From the NCBI GenBank assembly GCA_016190255.1, contig JACPQX010000018.1, positions 1 to 35,505 of the forward strand: 35,505 nt of DNA. Direction: 5' to 3'. Below, piece by piece: positions 1-6,151 of the stretch. Source of the DNA: Candidatus Methylomirabilis oxygeniifera. GTDB taxonomy: Bacteria > Methylomirabilota > Methylomirabilia > Methylomirabilales > Methylomirabilaceae. Every line of letters begins with the position of its first letter. Positions within the stretch are counted from its first letter, which is position 1. The position numbers and the translations under genes were made by a program. The notes beneath the pieces are model-generated. The model was not told the DNA's origin. It saw nothing but the letters and a program-made list of their open reading frames with translations, and made no database searches.

Positions 1-116
1 CATCGTGATCGCTTCAGCGTGCGTAGTCTATCATAGAGGCGATTCGTGGAGCATGACGGAAATAATGTCGAGGGAGGCCGGTTTCACCGGCTGACCTCCC
101 GTGGGTCCTCGCGCCC
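1..116. other. Left flank, no gene seen
   Basis: I see no credible coding region here. The only structure is an interrupted hairpin at 72-100: an outer stem GGGAGG (72-77) with CCTCCC (95-100), and an inner CCGG/CCGG stem around a TTTCA loop with a CTGA bulge. There is no T-tract after it, so it is a weak terminator candidate at most. The segment ends where the inverted repeat of the mobile island begins. Confidence 0.4.
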
Positions 117-142
117 GGTAGTGTCCTAATTTGAAACTAACG
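117..142 (+). repeat. Left terminal inverted repeat
   Basis: GGTAGTGTCCTA (117-128) followed by four unmatched bases and GAAACT at 133-138 mirrors the sequence ending at 1752. By hand, 20 of 26 positions match the reverse complement of 1727-1752. Confidence 0.65.
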
Positions 143-150
143 TTTTGCGG

Positions 151-339
151 ATGCAGGTGCGGCGGTTCACGCGATTGACCGATGCGTTCTCAAAGTCACT
201 GCGGAATCTGAAGGACGCCCTGGCCCTGCATTTTGCCCACCATAATTTTGTACGGATTCATGGTAGTCTCCGGGTGACTCCGGCGATGGCGACGGGGATT
301 GCAGACCATGTATGGAACATTCACAGGCTCCTGCGCTAA
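151..339 (+). pseudogene. Transposase C-terminal fragment (IS1-like group)
   Basis: About 62 residues resemble the C-terminal end of DDE transposases often annotated as IS1 family in environmental bacteria. The recognisable part reads FAHHNFVRIHGSLRVTPAMA and is followed by a DHVW motif. The N-terminal part and most of the catalytic core are missing, so this is a remnant and not an active gene. It starts only about 10 bp inside the left inverted repeat, so the missing N-terminal half was deleted between the repeat and this point, or the repeat belongs to a different element. The family assignment is from memory of the motif and is tentative. Confidence 0.6.
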
Positions 340-396
340 GATTTTTGTTGCATCCAAGAGAGTCGATGTTGTAAAGGTAGTATCGTCTATGGTACT

Positions 397-696
397 ATGA
401 ATCCAAAAAAGCTTCGTAGGTGCGAACAGAAACTTGCCAAGCTTCGGAGAAGTGTTCCAAGTGCGAGACAGTTAGAGGGACTTGCAACATCCCTCGGCAG
501 AAAACGAGTAAAGAGAGGGAAAGAACCAACCTGGGAGAGCATGGCATTTCCAAACTTCCGACCTATTAGCATCCCACGCCATTCATTTCTGAGTAGATTT
601 ACCGCCGGTAACATTCTGAGCCAATTAGAAGAAGATATTTTTAGGTTCAAGGAGATGCTCGAAAGTGGAGGACAGGACGATGCAAAAGACGCCTGA
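397..696 (+). CDS. Small basic protein upstream of hicB-like gene
   Basis: A 99-residue, strongly basic protein with an N-terminal Lys/Arg-rich helix (MNPKKLRRCEQKLAKLRR) and a second basic patch near residues 50-60. I do not recognise a named family, but it is encoded directly before a HicB-like antitoxin: its stop overlaps the antitoxin start by 17 nt, so the two are probably translationally coupled. Position and size suggest a toxin or toxin-like partner. It does not show the short HicA double-stranded-RNA-binding pattern I would expect for a canonical HicA, so I do not call it HicA. Codon use is A+T-rich compared with genes outside the island, in keeping with acquisition. Confidence 0.7.
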   Translation: MNPKKLRRCEQKLAKLRRSVPSARQLEGLATSLGRKRVKRGKEPTWESMAFPNFRPISIPRHSFLSRFTAGNILSQLEEDIFRFKEMLESGGQDDAKDA

Positions 697-1267
697 GGAA
701 TACCTAAAGGAACCCTATTCAAGAATTCTGATTCCTGATGAGAGGGGAACCGTGTTCGCGGAGATTTTGGAGTTTCCTGGATGCGTTTCTCAGGGAAAAA
801 CTGTTGAGGAAGCCTTCGAGAATTTAGAGGAGGTCGCAAAGTCTTGGATCGAGGCGGCGCTACATCATAGGCAGGAGATTCCATCAGCTTCATTAAGCCA
901 TGAGTTTAGTGGCAAGCTTGTCATACGGTTGCCGCGTGGTCTCCATCGTCGGGCAGCTCAGAAGGCCGAGAGAGATCGAACCAGTCTAAATCAGTTCCTC
1001 GCTACTGCCATCGCTGAAAGATTGGGAGCGGATGATCTGTATAATCGGATGGTTCAAAAACTTGCGCAGACACAAATCAACTTTATTAACATGCCAGTAC
1101 ACATATCCAATATATCTATGCAGTCGGTTTCTTCAAGCAATAAAGAGTCACTGACGCTTTCGCTTTCAGAACTTACAAATGGTGAAAGCAAGCGCAAATT
1201 CGCTACGAAGGTCTTATCAGGCAAGCGAAATAAGAAACAGAAATTTACGGAGGCTGAGAATGGCTGA
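680..1267 (+). CDS. HicB-like antitoxin with C-terminal RHH domain
   Basis: A 195-residue protein. Residues about 10-70 match the HicB-like antitoxin fold, with the characteristic EFPGCVSQGKTVEEAFENL segment. Residues about 75-120 match the HicB ribbon-helix-helix region (LVIRLPRGLHRRAAQKAERD followed by SLNQFLATAIAERL). A polar tail of about 70 residues has no recognisable domain. A GTG at 665 is in frame, but the ATG at 680 is preceded by GGAGG (667-671) at 8 nt and is preferred. HicB proteins neutralise a partner toxin and repress their own operon through the RHH domain. No classical HicA is next to it; the flanking small genes are the candidates for a non-standard partner. Confidence 0.8.
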   Translation: MQKTPEEYLKEPYSRILIPDERGTVFAEILEFPGCVSQGKTVEEAFENLEEVAKSWIEAALHHRQEIPSASLSHEFSGKLVIRLPRGLHRRAAQKAERDRTSLNQFLATAIAERLGADDLYNRMVQKLAQTQINFINMPVHISNISMQSVSSSNKESLTLSLSELTNGESKRKFATKVLSGKRNKKQKFTEAENG

Positions 1268-1535
1268 GATAAATCAATATGTGTTTGATTTTAAGGAAGT
1301 CGTCGAGGCGCTTCTAAGGAAACAGGGCATCCGCGAGGGAATCTGGGGCATTTATGTTGAATTTGGTTTAGGCGCCGCTAACGTTGGTCAAACAGACGAA
1401 CAGCTATTGCCAACAGCTCTTGTTCCAGTTAAGAAAATAGGCATACAAAGATTGGAAAAGCAAACCAATTTGGCTGTTGATGCATCTAAGCTCCCACCAC
1501 AGAAACTAGTAATTAGACTTCCTAAAATCAAGTAG
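1260..1535 (+). CDS. Uncharacterised 91-aa protein, third gene of HicB operon
   Basis: A 91-residue protein whose ATG overlaps the end of the HicB-like gene by 8 nt and has GGAGG (1249-1253) six bases upstream, so coupled translation is very likely. It has an amphipathic N-terminal segment (FDFKEVVEALLRKQGIREG), a Gly/Ala-rich central strand region (VEFGLGAANVG) and ends in KLVIRLPKIK. That end echoes the LVIRLPRG strand of the HicB-like RHH domain encoded upstream, which may be coincidence. I recognise no family. It could be a toxin, an accessory antitoxin or an unrelated passenger. Confidence 0.65.
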   Translation: MAEINQYVFDFKEVVEALLRKQGIREGIWGIYVEFGLGAANVGQTDEQLLPTALVPVKKIGIQRLEKQTNLAVDASKLPPQKLVIRLPKIK

Positions 1536-1726
1536 TCCTTAATCCACAATCCAACATTCAAATTAGTTGCCCACCGCCCTGCGGGCGACCCGCATCGAAT
1601 GAAACCGTGGTGCGCTCGCGTGGTGGTGTCGGCACAGGGGTCGGTCTTGGTGCGCTCAGCCCGTAAGTTATTGGGTTTGCATGGGTTTTGCACATCCGAT
1701 GTTAAGACCTCCCAGTTTGCTGTCCA

Positions 1727-1752
1727 AGTGAGTTTCTTTCTAGGACACTACC
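1727..1752 (-). repeat. Right terminal inverted repeat
   Basis: Reverse complement of the 117-142 end: identical over the outer 12 bases (1741-1752), then four mismatches, then the AGTTTC complement of GAAACT at 1731-1736. Confidence 0.65.
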
Positions 1753-1768
1753 CCCGGGCCCTTTCGGC

Positions 1769-1797
1769 TTGACATCGACGGATCGCTCAAGTAGGCT
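1769..1797 (+). promoter_or_regulatory. Candidate sigma-70 promoter for the biotin operon
   Basis: A perfect -35 TTGACA (1769-1774) is followed after 17 bases by TAGGCT (1792-1797), a moderate -10. It starts 17 bp outside the right inverted repeat, so the island did not remove it. The untranslated leader to the bioB start would be about 105 nt. I see no BirA-type operator palindrome around it. Confidence 0.45.
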
Positions 1798-1909
1798 CCA
1801 TCCGACAACACGCCTCTCGCCCGGACCGCGAGAGGCGATGAAGGCGGAGGACCGCATCGAGGACATTTGCCATCCTCACGGCGGACGCGGGGCAGGGCAA
1901 GAGGGAGCA

Positions 1910-3052
1910 ATGCACACCGCGCGATCAGGGGTGATGAGAGAGCGGGTTCGACGGATCGGGGAACGGGTTCTGGCCGGCGGAGCGATCACGTTCGAGGAGG
2001 CGGTCGAGCTGTTCGAGCGGTCAGACTACGATGTCCACGAGCTGTTTCACGTCGCCAACCGTCTCAGGTTGAATCGGTTTGGCAACCGGATCCACCTCTG
2101 CAGCATCGTCAACGCCAAGAGCGGGAACTGCCCGGAGGACTGCGGTTTCTGCAGCCAGTCGGCTCGACACGCGACCGAGATCCAGACGTACGGCCTGATT
2201 TCAACCGAGGGGATGGTGAAGGCGGCCAGGAAGGCTGGCGAGCAGGGGGCCTTTGCCCTCGGCGTGGTGAGCGCGGCGAGGGGCTATTCTGCCGCCTCCA
2301 AGGATTTCCGGAAGATCGTCGAGGGGATTCGGGCCATCGTTCAGGACGGGAGGGTTGAGGGCCATGCCTCCCTCGGCATCATGGGCCATGAAGAATTCCG
2401 ACAACTGAAGGCGGCGGGCCTCACGGAGTTCAACCACAACCTGGAGACCGGCCGCTCCTTCTTTCCAAAGATCTGTACCACGCATACCTACGACGAGCGG
2501 GTCAACACTATCAAGGCCGCCAAGGCCGAGGGAATCAGGGTATGCAGCGGCGGGATCATCGGGATGGGGGAGGAGCCGGCTCATCGCGCCGAGCTGGCCT
2601 TCGCACTCAAGGAGCTGGATGTGGACGAAATTCCCTTGAACTTCCTGGTCTCCGTTGATGGGACCATGCTGGAACACGTGCGCCCTTTGGCGCCGCTCGA
2701 CATGCTGAAGGCCATCGCCCTTTTTCGCTGGATCCTCCCAACCAAGAACATCTTCATCTGCGCCGGCCGGCAGCATCTCGGCGAGGTCCAATCGATGATC
2801 TTCTTTGCCGGTGCCAGTGGGGCCATGGTCGGCGATTTCCTCACGACGAAGAACCGGAGTGTGAGCGACGACCTCAAGATGTTCCGGGATCTGGGGCTCG
2901 ACTTCGATGGGCCCCTCTCCACTGCTTCGACCCTTCGACAAAGCTCAGGACAGGCCCTTCGACAAAGCTCAGGACAGGCCCTTCGACCCTTCGACAAAGC
3001 TCAGGACTCAGGACAGGCTTCGACCGAGCTTCGCGTCACGACCGCTTTTTGA
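1910..3052 (+). CDS. bioB: Biotin synthase
   Basis: Radical-SAM enzyme that inserts sulfur into dethiobiotin to make biotin, the last step of the pathway. The SAM-cluster motif is intact: Cys74, Cys78 and Cys81 in NCPEDCGFCSQS. Further BioB hallmarks are YNHNLET-type FNHNLETGRSFF, GGIIGMGE, and ICAGRQ near the end of the core. The ATG at 1910 has an AGGGAG just upstream; an in-frame ATG at 1934 is an alternative. The enzyme core ends near residue 340 (RDLGLDF), yet the frame continues for about 38 residues through copies of a dispersed 24-bp repeat, giving an abnormal low-complexity tail. The stop overlaps a TTG at 3049, close to the bioA start. Confidence 0.95.
   Translation: MHTARSGVMRERVRRIGERVLAGGAITFEEAVELFERSDYDVHELFHVANRLRLNRFGNRIHLCSIVNAKSGNCPEDCGFCSQSARHATEIQTYGLISTEGMVKAARKAGEQGAFALGVVSAARGYSAASKDFRKIVEGIRAIVQDGRVEGHASLGIMGHEEFRQLKAAGLTEFNHNLETGRSFFPKICTTHTYDERVNTIKAAKAEGIRVCSGGIIGMGEEPAHRAELAFALKELDVDEIPLNFLVSVDGTMLEHVRPLAPLDMLKAIALFRWILPTKNIFICAGRQHLGEVQSMIFFAGASGAMVGDFLTTKNRSVSDDLKMFRDLGLDFDGPLSTASTLRQSSGQALRQSSGQALRPFDKAQDSGQASTELRVTTAF
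2931..3023 (+). repeat. Dispersed 24-bp repeat, in-frame in bioB 3' end
   Basis: Two perfect tandem copies of a 24-bp unit beginning CCCTTCGACAAAGCTC and ending AGGACAGG lie at 2931-2954 and 2955-2978. They are followed by a broken copy (2979-2986) and a longer degenerate copy to about 3017. Units of this type are scattered in many environmental bacterial genomes, usually between genes. Here they are translated as (LRQSSGQA)-like repeats. Confidence 0.85.
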
Positions 3053-3060
3053 CCGCAGCA

Positions 3061-4407
3061 ATGGCCTCCCGCAGCCGTAGGCTCCGGCAGGACGACAGAC
3101 GATACGTCTGGCACCCATTCACCCAGATGCAGGACTGGCTCCAGGAGCACCACCCGATCATCGAGCGTGGTGAGGGAGCCACCCTCATCGATATCGACGG
3201 GCGGCGCTACCTGGATGGTGTTTCCTCGCTCTGGGTCACCGTCCACGGCCACCGAAAGCCGGCGATCGATCGAGCCGTTCGAGCTCAGCTTGGCAAGATC
3301 GCTCACACGACGCTGCTTGGCCTCTCGCATCCCCTGGCAATCGAGTTGGCCAAGGCGCTCCTCCGGATCGTGCCGGACGGGCTCGCCAAGGTCTTCTACT
3401 CCGACAATGGGGCAACGGCTGTCGAGATCGCCTTGAAGATGGCGTTCCAGTTCTGGCGCCAGCAGGGCGGGCGGTACCGCCGAAAGACCCGGTTCATCGC
3501 CCTAGAAAAGTCGTATCACGGCGACACGCTGGGCGCGGTCAGCGTCGGCGGGATCGATCTCTTCCACCGGCTGTACCGGCCGCTCCTCTTCCCGGTCTGG
3601 AGAATCCCGTGCCCGTACAGGTCGCCATGGGACCGCTCTCGCCGGCCCGATTCGCTGGAACGGCTGGAATCTCTTCTGAGGCAGCGCCACGACCAGGTGG
3701 CCGGCCTGATCATGGAGCCGTTGGTGCAGGCTGCAGCTGGGATGTTGCCGTCACCGCCTGGGTTCCTGAAGGCGGTCCGGTCCCTCTGCTCACAATACAA
3801 CGTCCTCCTGATCCTGGATGAGGTCGCCACCGGGTTCGGTCGGACAGGGGCGATGTTCGCCTGCGAACAGGAGGGGGTCACGCCGGACCTGCTCTGTCTG
3901 GCCAAGGGAATCACCGGCGGCTACCTTCCGCTTGCGGCAACCCTGACGACGCAGAAGATCTTCGACGGCTTCTGCGCCCCCTACGGGGAGCAGAAGACCT
4001 TCTTTCACGGCCATACGTACACCGCAAACCCCCTGGCGTGTGCCGCCGCCCTGGCCAACCTTCACTGTTTTCAGCGCGAGCGGACCTTGGATCGGGTCAC
4101 GCTGAAGATCACCCAACTCAGGCGGGAGCTGGATTCACTCCGGTCGCTGTCGCATGTAGGCGATATTCGACAGGTCGGATTCATGGTCGGTATCGAGCTG
4201 ATGCAGGATCCGGCACGCGGGGAGCCGTACCCGTACGAGTCCAAGATTGGAATACGGACGATACTGGAGGCGAGACGGCGGGGATTGATCATCCGACCAC
4301 TCGGAAACGTCATCGTCCTGATGCCTCCGCTGTCGATCTCCAGCAGAGACCTGTCCCGAATGGTCCGGATTGTCGCAGACTCCATTGCGGCGGCGACGGG
4401 CAGGTGA
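3061..4407 (+). CDS. bioA: Adenosylmethionine-8-amino-7-oxononanoate aminotransferase
   Basis: PLP enzyme of class-III aminotransferase type, 448 aa. It transfers the amino group of S-adenosylmethionine to KAPA to give DAPA, two steps before biotin. Visible hallmarks are WHPFTQMQDW near the N-terminus, YSDNGATAVEIALKM, SYHGDTLGAVSVGG, ILDEVATGFGRTG, and the PLP-binding lysine Lys282 in LAKGITGGYLPLA. The ATG at 3061 is preferred; a TTG at 3049 overlapping the bioB stop is an alternative that adds four residues. Spacing to bioB is a few bases, so the genes form one transcription unit. Confidence 0.95.
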   Translation: MASRSRRLRQDDRRYVWHPFTQMQDWLQEHHPIIERGEGATLIDIDGRRYLDGVSSLWVTVHGHRKPAIDRAVRAQLGKIAHTTLLGLSHPLAIELAKALLRIVPDGLAKVFYSDNGATAVEIALKMAFQFWRQQGGRYRRKTRFIALEKSYHGDTLGAVSVGGIDLFHRLYRPLLFPVWRIPCPYRSPWDRSRRPDSLERLESLLRQRHDQVAGLIMEPLVQAAAGMLPSPPGFLKAVRSLCSQYNVLLILDEVATGFGRTGAMFACEQEGVTPDLLCLAKGITGGYLPLAATLTTQKIFDGFCAPYGEQKTFFHGHTYTANPLACAAALANLHCFQRERTLDRVTLKITQLRRELDSLRSLSHVGDIRQVGFMVGIELMQDPARGEPYPYESKIGIRTILEARRRGLIIRPLGNVIVLMPPLSISSRDLSRMVRIVADSIAAATGR

Positions 4408-4439
4408 TGGCTCGTGGAATGTCTCACGGATAGCGGGCG

Positions 4440-5255
4440 GTGGCGGTGAGCGTTGTTCACGGTTCACGGTTCACAGTTCGCGGTATACCGTCAACCGTCA
4501 ACCGTCAACCGTCAACCGTCAGGCCCTCGGGCCTGTTCATCATCGGGACCGATACTGGTGTCGGCAAAACGCTGGTCACTGCCGCGCTCGCGGCTGCGCT
4601 CCGCGCTCAGGGGATCGACGTCGGCGTGATGAAGCCGATCGAGACAGGCTGCCCCACCCGAATGGGTCGCCTGCTGCCTCAGGATGCGATGACGCTCCGG
4701 GAAGCTTCAGGGTCTCGAGATGCTCTTGACCTGATCAATCCGTACCGCCTCCGCGAGCCATTAGCGCCGATGGTAGCGGCGGAGGTATCCGGGCGGCGGA
4801 TCGATATTGGGAAACTCAAAGAAAGTTTCGCTCGTCTGGCTGGTCGGCATCGGGTGATCCTCGTCGAGGGGGCGGGCGGCCTGATGGTACCGATAACAGA
4901 ACGCTGTTCATTCTTGGATCTTGCGGGCCTGCTGGAGCTTCCTCTCCTCGTGGTGATCGGGTCCAGATTGGGCGCGCTGAACCACGCCAGGCTCACCGTG
5001 GAGGCGGCCCTTCATGCCCGCCTATCTGTGGCCGGGGCGATTCTGAACCATCCAAACAAGGACCGGTCGCACGCCCAAAGAACAAATCTCTCGGCCCTCG
5101 GCCGGATCTTGCCGGTGCCTGTTGTGGCGCAGATTCCCCATCTCGGCGCCGGCGGGGGCCAGCCTCTCTGGCGTGGTCCGCGCCTCCAGCGCCTGCTGGC
5201 CGGTTGCCTGCCGCGACTCCTGCCGGAGCTCTGGAGGAGGGACAAGGAGACATGA
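4440..5255 (+). CDS. bioD: Dethiobiotin synthetase with repeat-encoded N-terminal tail
   Basis: ATP-dependent carboxylase that closes the ureido ring of DAPA to form dethiobiotin. The P-loop IIGTDTGVGKT is present but begins near residue 36, whereas in typical BioD it lies near residue 8-12. KPIETGC, VEGAGGLMVP and a downstream NHP segment complete the family pattern. No ATG, GTG or TTG lies in frame between the repeat and the P-loop, so translation must start at GTG 4440 or GTG 4446 and read through the heptad repeat, giving about 28 extra residues. A CTG start after the repeat (4532) is the only escape. The stop overlaps the next start as ATGA. Confidence 0.9.
   Translation: MAVSVVHGSRFTVRGIPSTVNRQPSTVRPSGLFIIGTDTGVGKTLVTAALAAALRAQGIDVGVMKPIETGCPTRMGRLLPQDAMTLREASGSRDALDLINPYRLREPLAPMVAAEVSGRRIDIGKLKESFARLAGRHRVILVEGAGGLMVPITERCSFLDLAGLLELPLLVVIGSRLGALNHARLTVEAALHARLSVAGAILNHPNKDRSHAQRTNLSALGRILPVPVVAQIPHLGAGGGQPLWRGPRLQRLLAGCLPRLLPELWRRDKET
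4455..4521. repeat. Heptad inverted-repeat element inside bioD start
   Basis: The left arm repeats a 7-bp unit of GTTCACG type about four times; the right arm repeats ACCGTCA about five times. Read on opposite strands the arms are similar, so a long imperfect hairpin could form. It overlaps the first codons of bioD. Related heptad elements occur inside kinase genes at 7514-7590 and 12736-12804. Confidence 0.8.
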
Positions 5256-5899
5256 ACGGGCCACGGCAGGTCCTCCTATCCGTCTTGCTGCTCCTGGTGA
5301 CTGCCTGCGCCACTCCGGGGCCTCGCCCGCGGGCATGGGACTCCCTGTCGGGAGAAGAGGGATTGGCATCTTGGTACGGTGTTCCGTACCATGGACGCCG
5401 GACCAGCAGCGGAGAGGTGTACGACATGTACCAACTGTCGGCCGCGCACCGCGACATTCCCCTCGGGAGTTGGGTCGAAGTGACCAATCTTACGAACGCC
5501 CGGTCCCTCACCGTCCGGATCAACGATCGCGGGCCGTTCGTGGAGGGGAGGATCATTGACCTCTCGTATGCGGCGGCCTCTTTGCTCGGGGTGACCGGGC
5601 CCGGGGTTGTTCCCGTCAGGGTTCGCCTGTCGCAGCCGCTACCGGGTGGCACCGGTCCGCTACGGTACTCGGTCCAGGTGGCCTCGTTCACTGCCGAGTC
5701 GGCCGCCCGGGCGCTCAAGGCAGAGCTGGAGCGGAAGGTTCAGGGCGTCCACATCGTGAAAGTTCTTGTCAGTGGAGAGGTCTACCACCGGGTGCGTGTC
5801 GGAAGCTTTCCCTCCCGGACGGAAGCCCATGGCGCGGCGGAGCGACTTGCCAGCCTCGGCTATCGGGTGCTCATCATGGAGTCCGCCGAACGTCTGTGA
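5252..5899 (+). CDS. rlpA: RlpA-like septal-ring lytic lipoprotein with SPOR domain
   Basis: A 215-residue lipoprotein. The first 20 residues form a signal peptide with a lipobox (LLVTAC), so the mature protein is anchored by that cysteine. Residues about 35-125 are the double-psi beta-barrel RlpA domain (GLASWYGVPYHGRRTSSGE, RINDRGPF, DLSYAAA). Residues about 140-210 are a SPOR domain that binds denuded peptidoglycan strands. RlpA proteins are lytic transglycosylases or peptidoglycan-associated factors acting at septa. The ATG at 5252 has AAGGAG at 5 nt and overlaps the bioD stop, so it is co-transcribed with the biotin genes although functionally unrelated. A decayed copy of its 3' end lies at 8792-8848. 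Confidence 0.9.
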   Translation: MNGPRQVLLSVLLLLVTACATPGPRPRAWDSLSGEEGLASWYGVPYHGRRTSSGEVYDMYQLSAAHRDIPLGSWVEVTNLTNARSLTVRINDRGPFVEGRIIDLSYAAASLLGVTGPGVVPVRVRLSQPLPGGTGPLRYSVQVASFTAESAARALKAELERKVQGVHIVKVLVSGEVYHRVRVGSFPSRTEAHGAAERLASLGYRVLIMESAERL

Positions 5900-6004
5900 G
5901 CCCCCTGCTGTGAGAATGACCCATACGCTTTTGTCGAGGGTAGTTGGTGAGGGTGTTGTTATTTGGCAAAAACGATGATAGGCACTCGTAAGATGCGAAA
6001 AATA

Positions 6005-6034
6005 TTGACACTGAGAATATAACTGCCGTAGGAT
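6005..6034 (+). promoter_or_regulatory. Candidate promoter for kinase 1
   Basis: TTGACA (6005-6010) is followed after 18 bases by TAGGAT (6029-6034). It sits in the 252-bp gap between rlpA and the kinase start, in a locally A+T-rich stretch. The predicted start of transcription is near 6041, giving a leader of about 110 nt. Confidence 0.4.
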
Positions 6035-6151
6035 TTTCCCAACTGGAGAGGGCGGCGTAATAGGGGGATCGCGCTCAAAGGCTGATTTCCGACGCTCCGC
6101 CGGCGCCTTTCCGTTGGGCTTGTGGACCTCGGTGTGGAAGGAATGGAACGC

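Larger units (their letters stand above)
117..1752. mobile_element. Inverted-repeat-bounded A+T-rich island
   Basis: The segment is framed by imperfect inverted repeats that share a perfect 12-bp core, GGTAGTGTCCTA at 117-128 and its complement at 1741-1752, plus an internal GAAACT-AC match four bases further in. The interior is visibly richer in A+T than the rest of the window and carries a transposase C-terminal fragment and a three-gene HicB-type operon. A CCC triplet abuts each end (114-116, 1753-1755); it could be a 3-bp target duplication but is too simple to trust. The stretch 1536-1726 between the last cargo gene and the right repeat has no gene I recognise. This looks like a decayed insertion sequence that now frames cargo, or a non-autonomous element; no complete transposase remains. 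Confidence 0.6.

Noticed and set aside
72-100. Hairpin taken as a rho-independent terminator
   Set aside because: The stem is interrupted by a bulge and no T-tract follows; recorded only as structure in the left flank.
1388-1693. 101-codon minus-strand frame in the right part of the island
   Set aside because: It runs antisense through the third cargo gene and into non-coding sequence; it has no recognisable domain.
114-1755. CCC on both sides of the island as a target-site duplication
   Set aside because: Three identical C's in a high-G+C flank are expected by chance.
1753-1910. BirA-type biotin operator
   Set aside because: I looked for the long two-arm palindrome around the candidate promoter and saw none.
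4455-4521. Heptad arrays considered as a small CRISPR
   Set aside because: Units are 7 bp with no spacers and they lie inside coding sequence; there are no cas genes.
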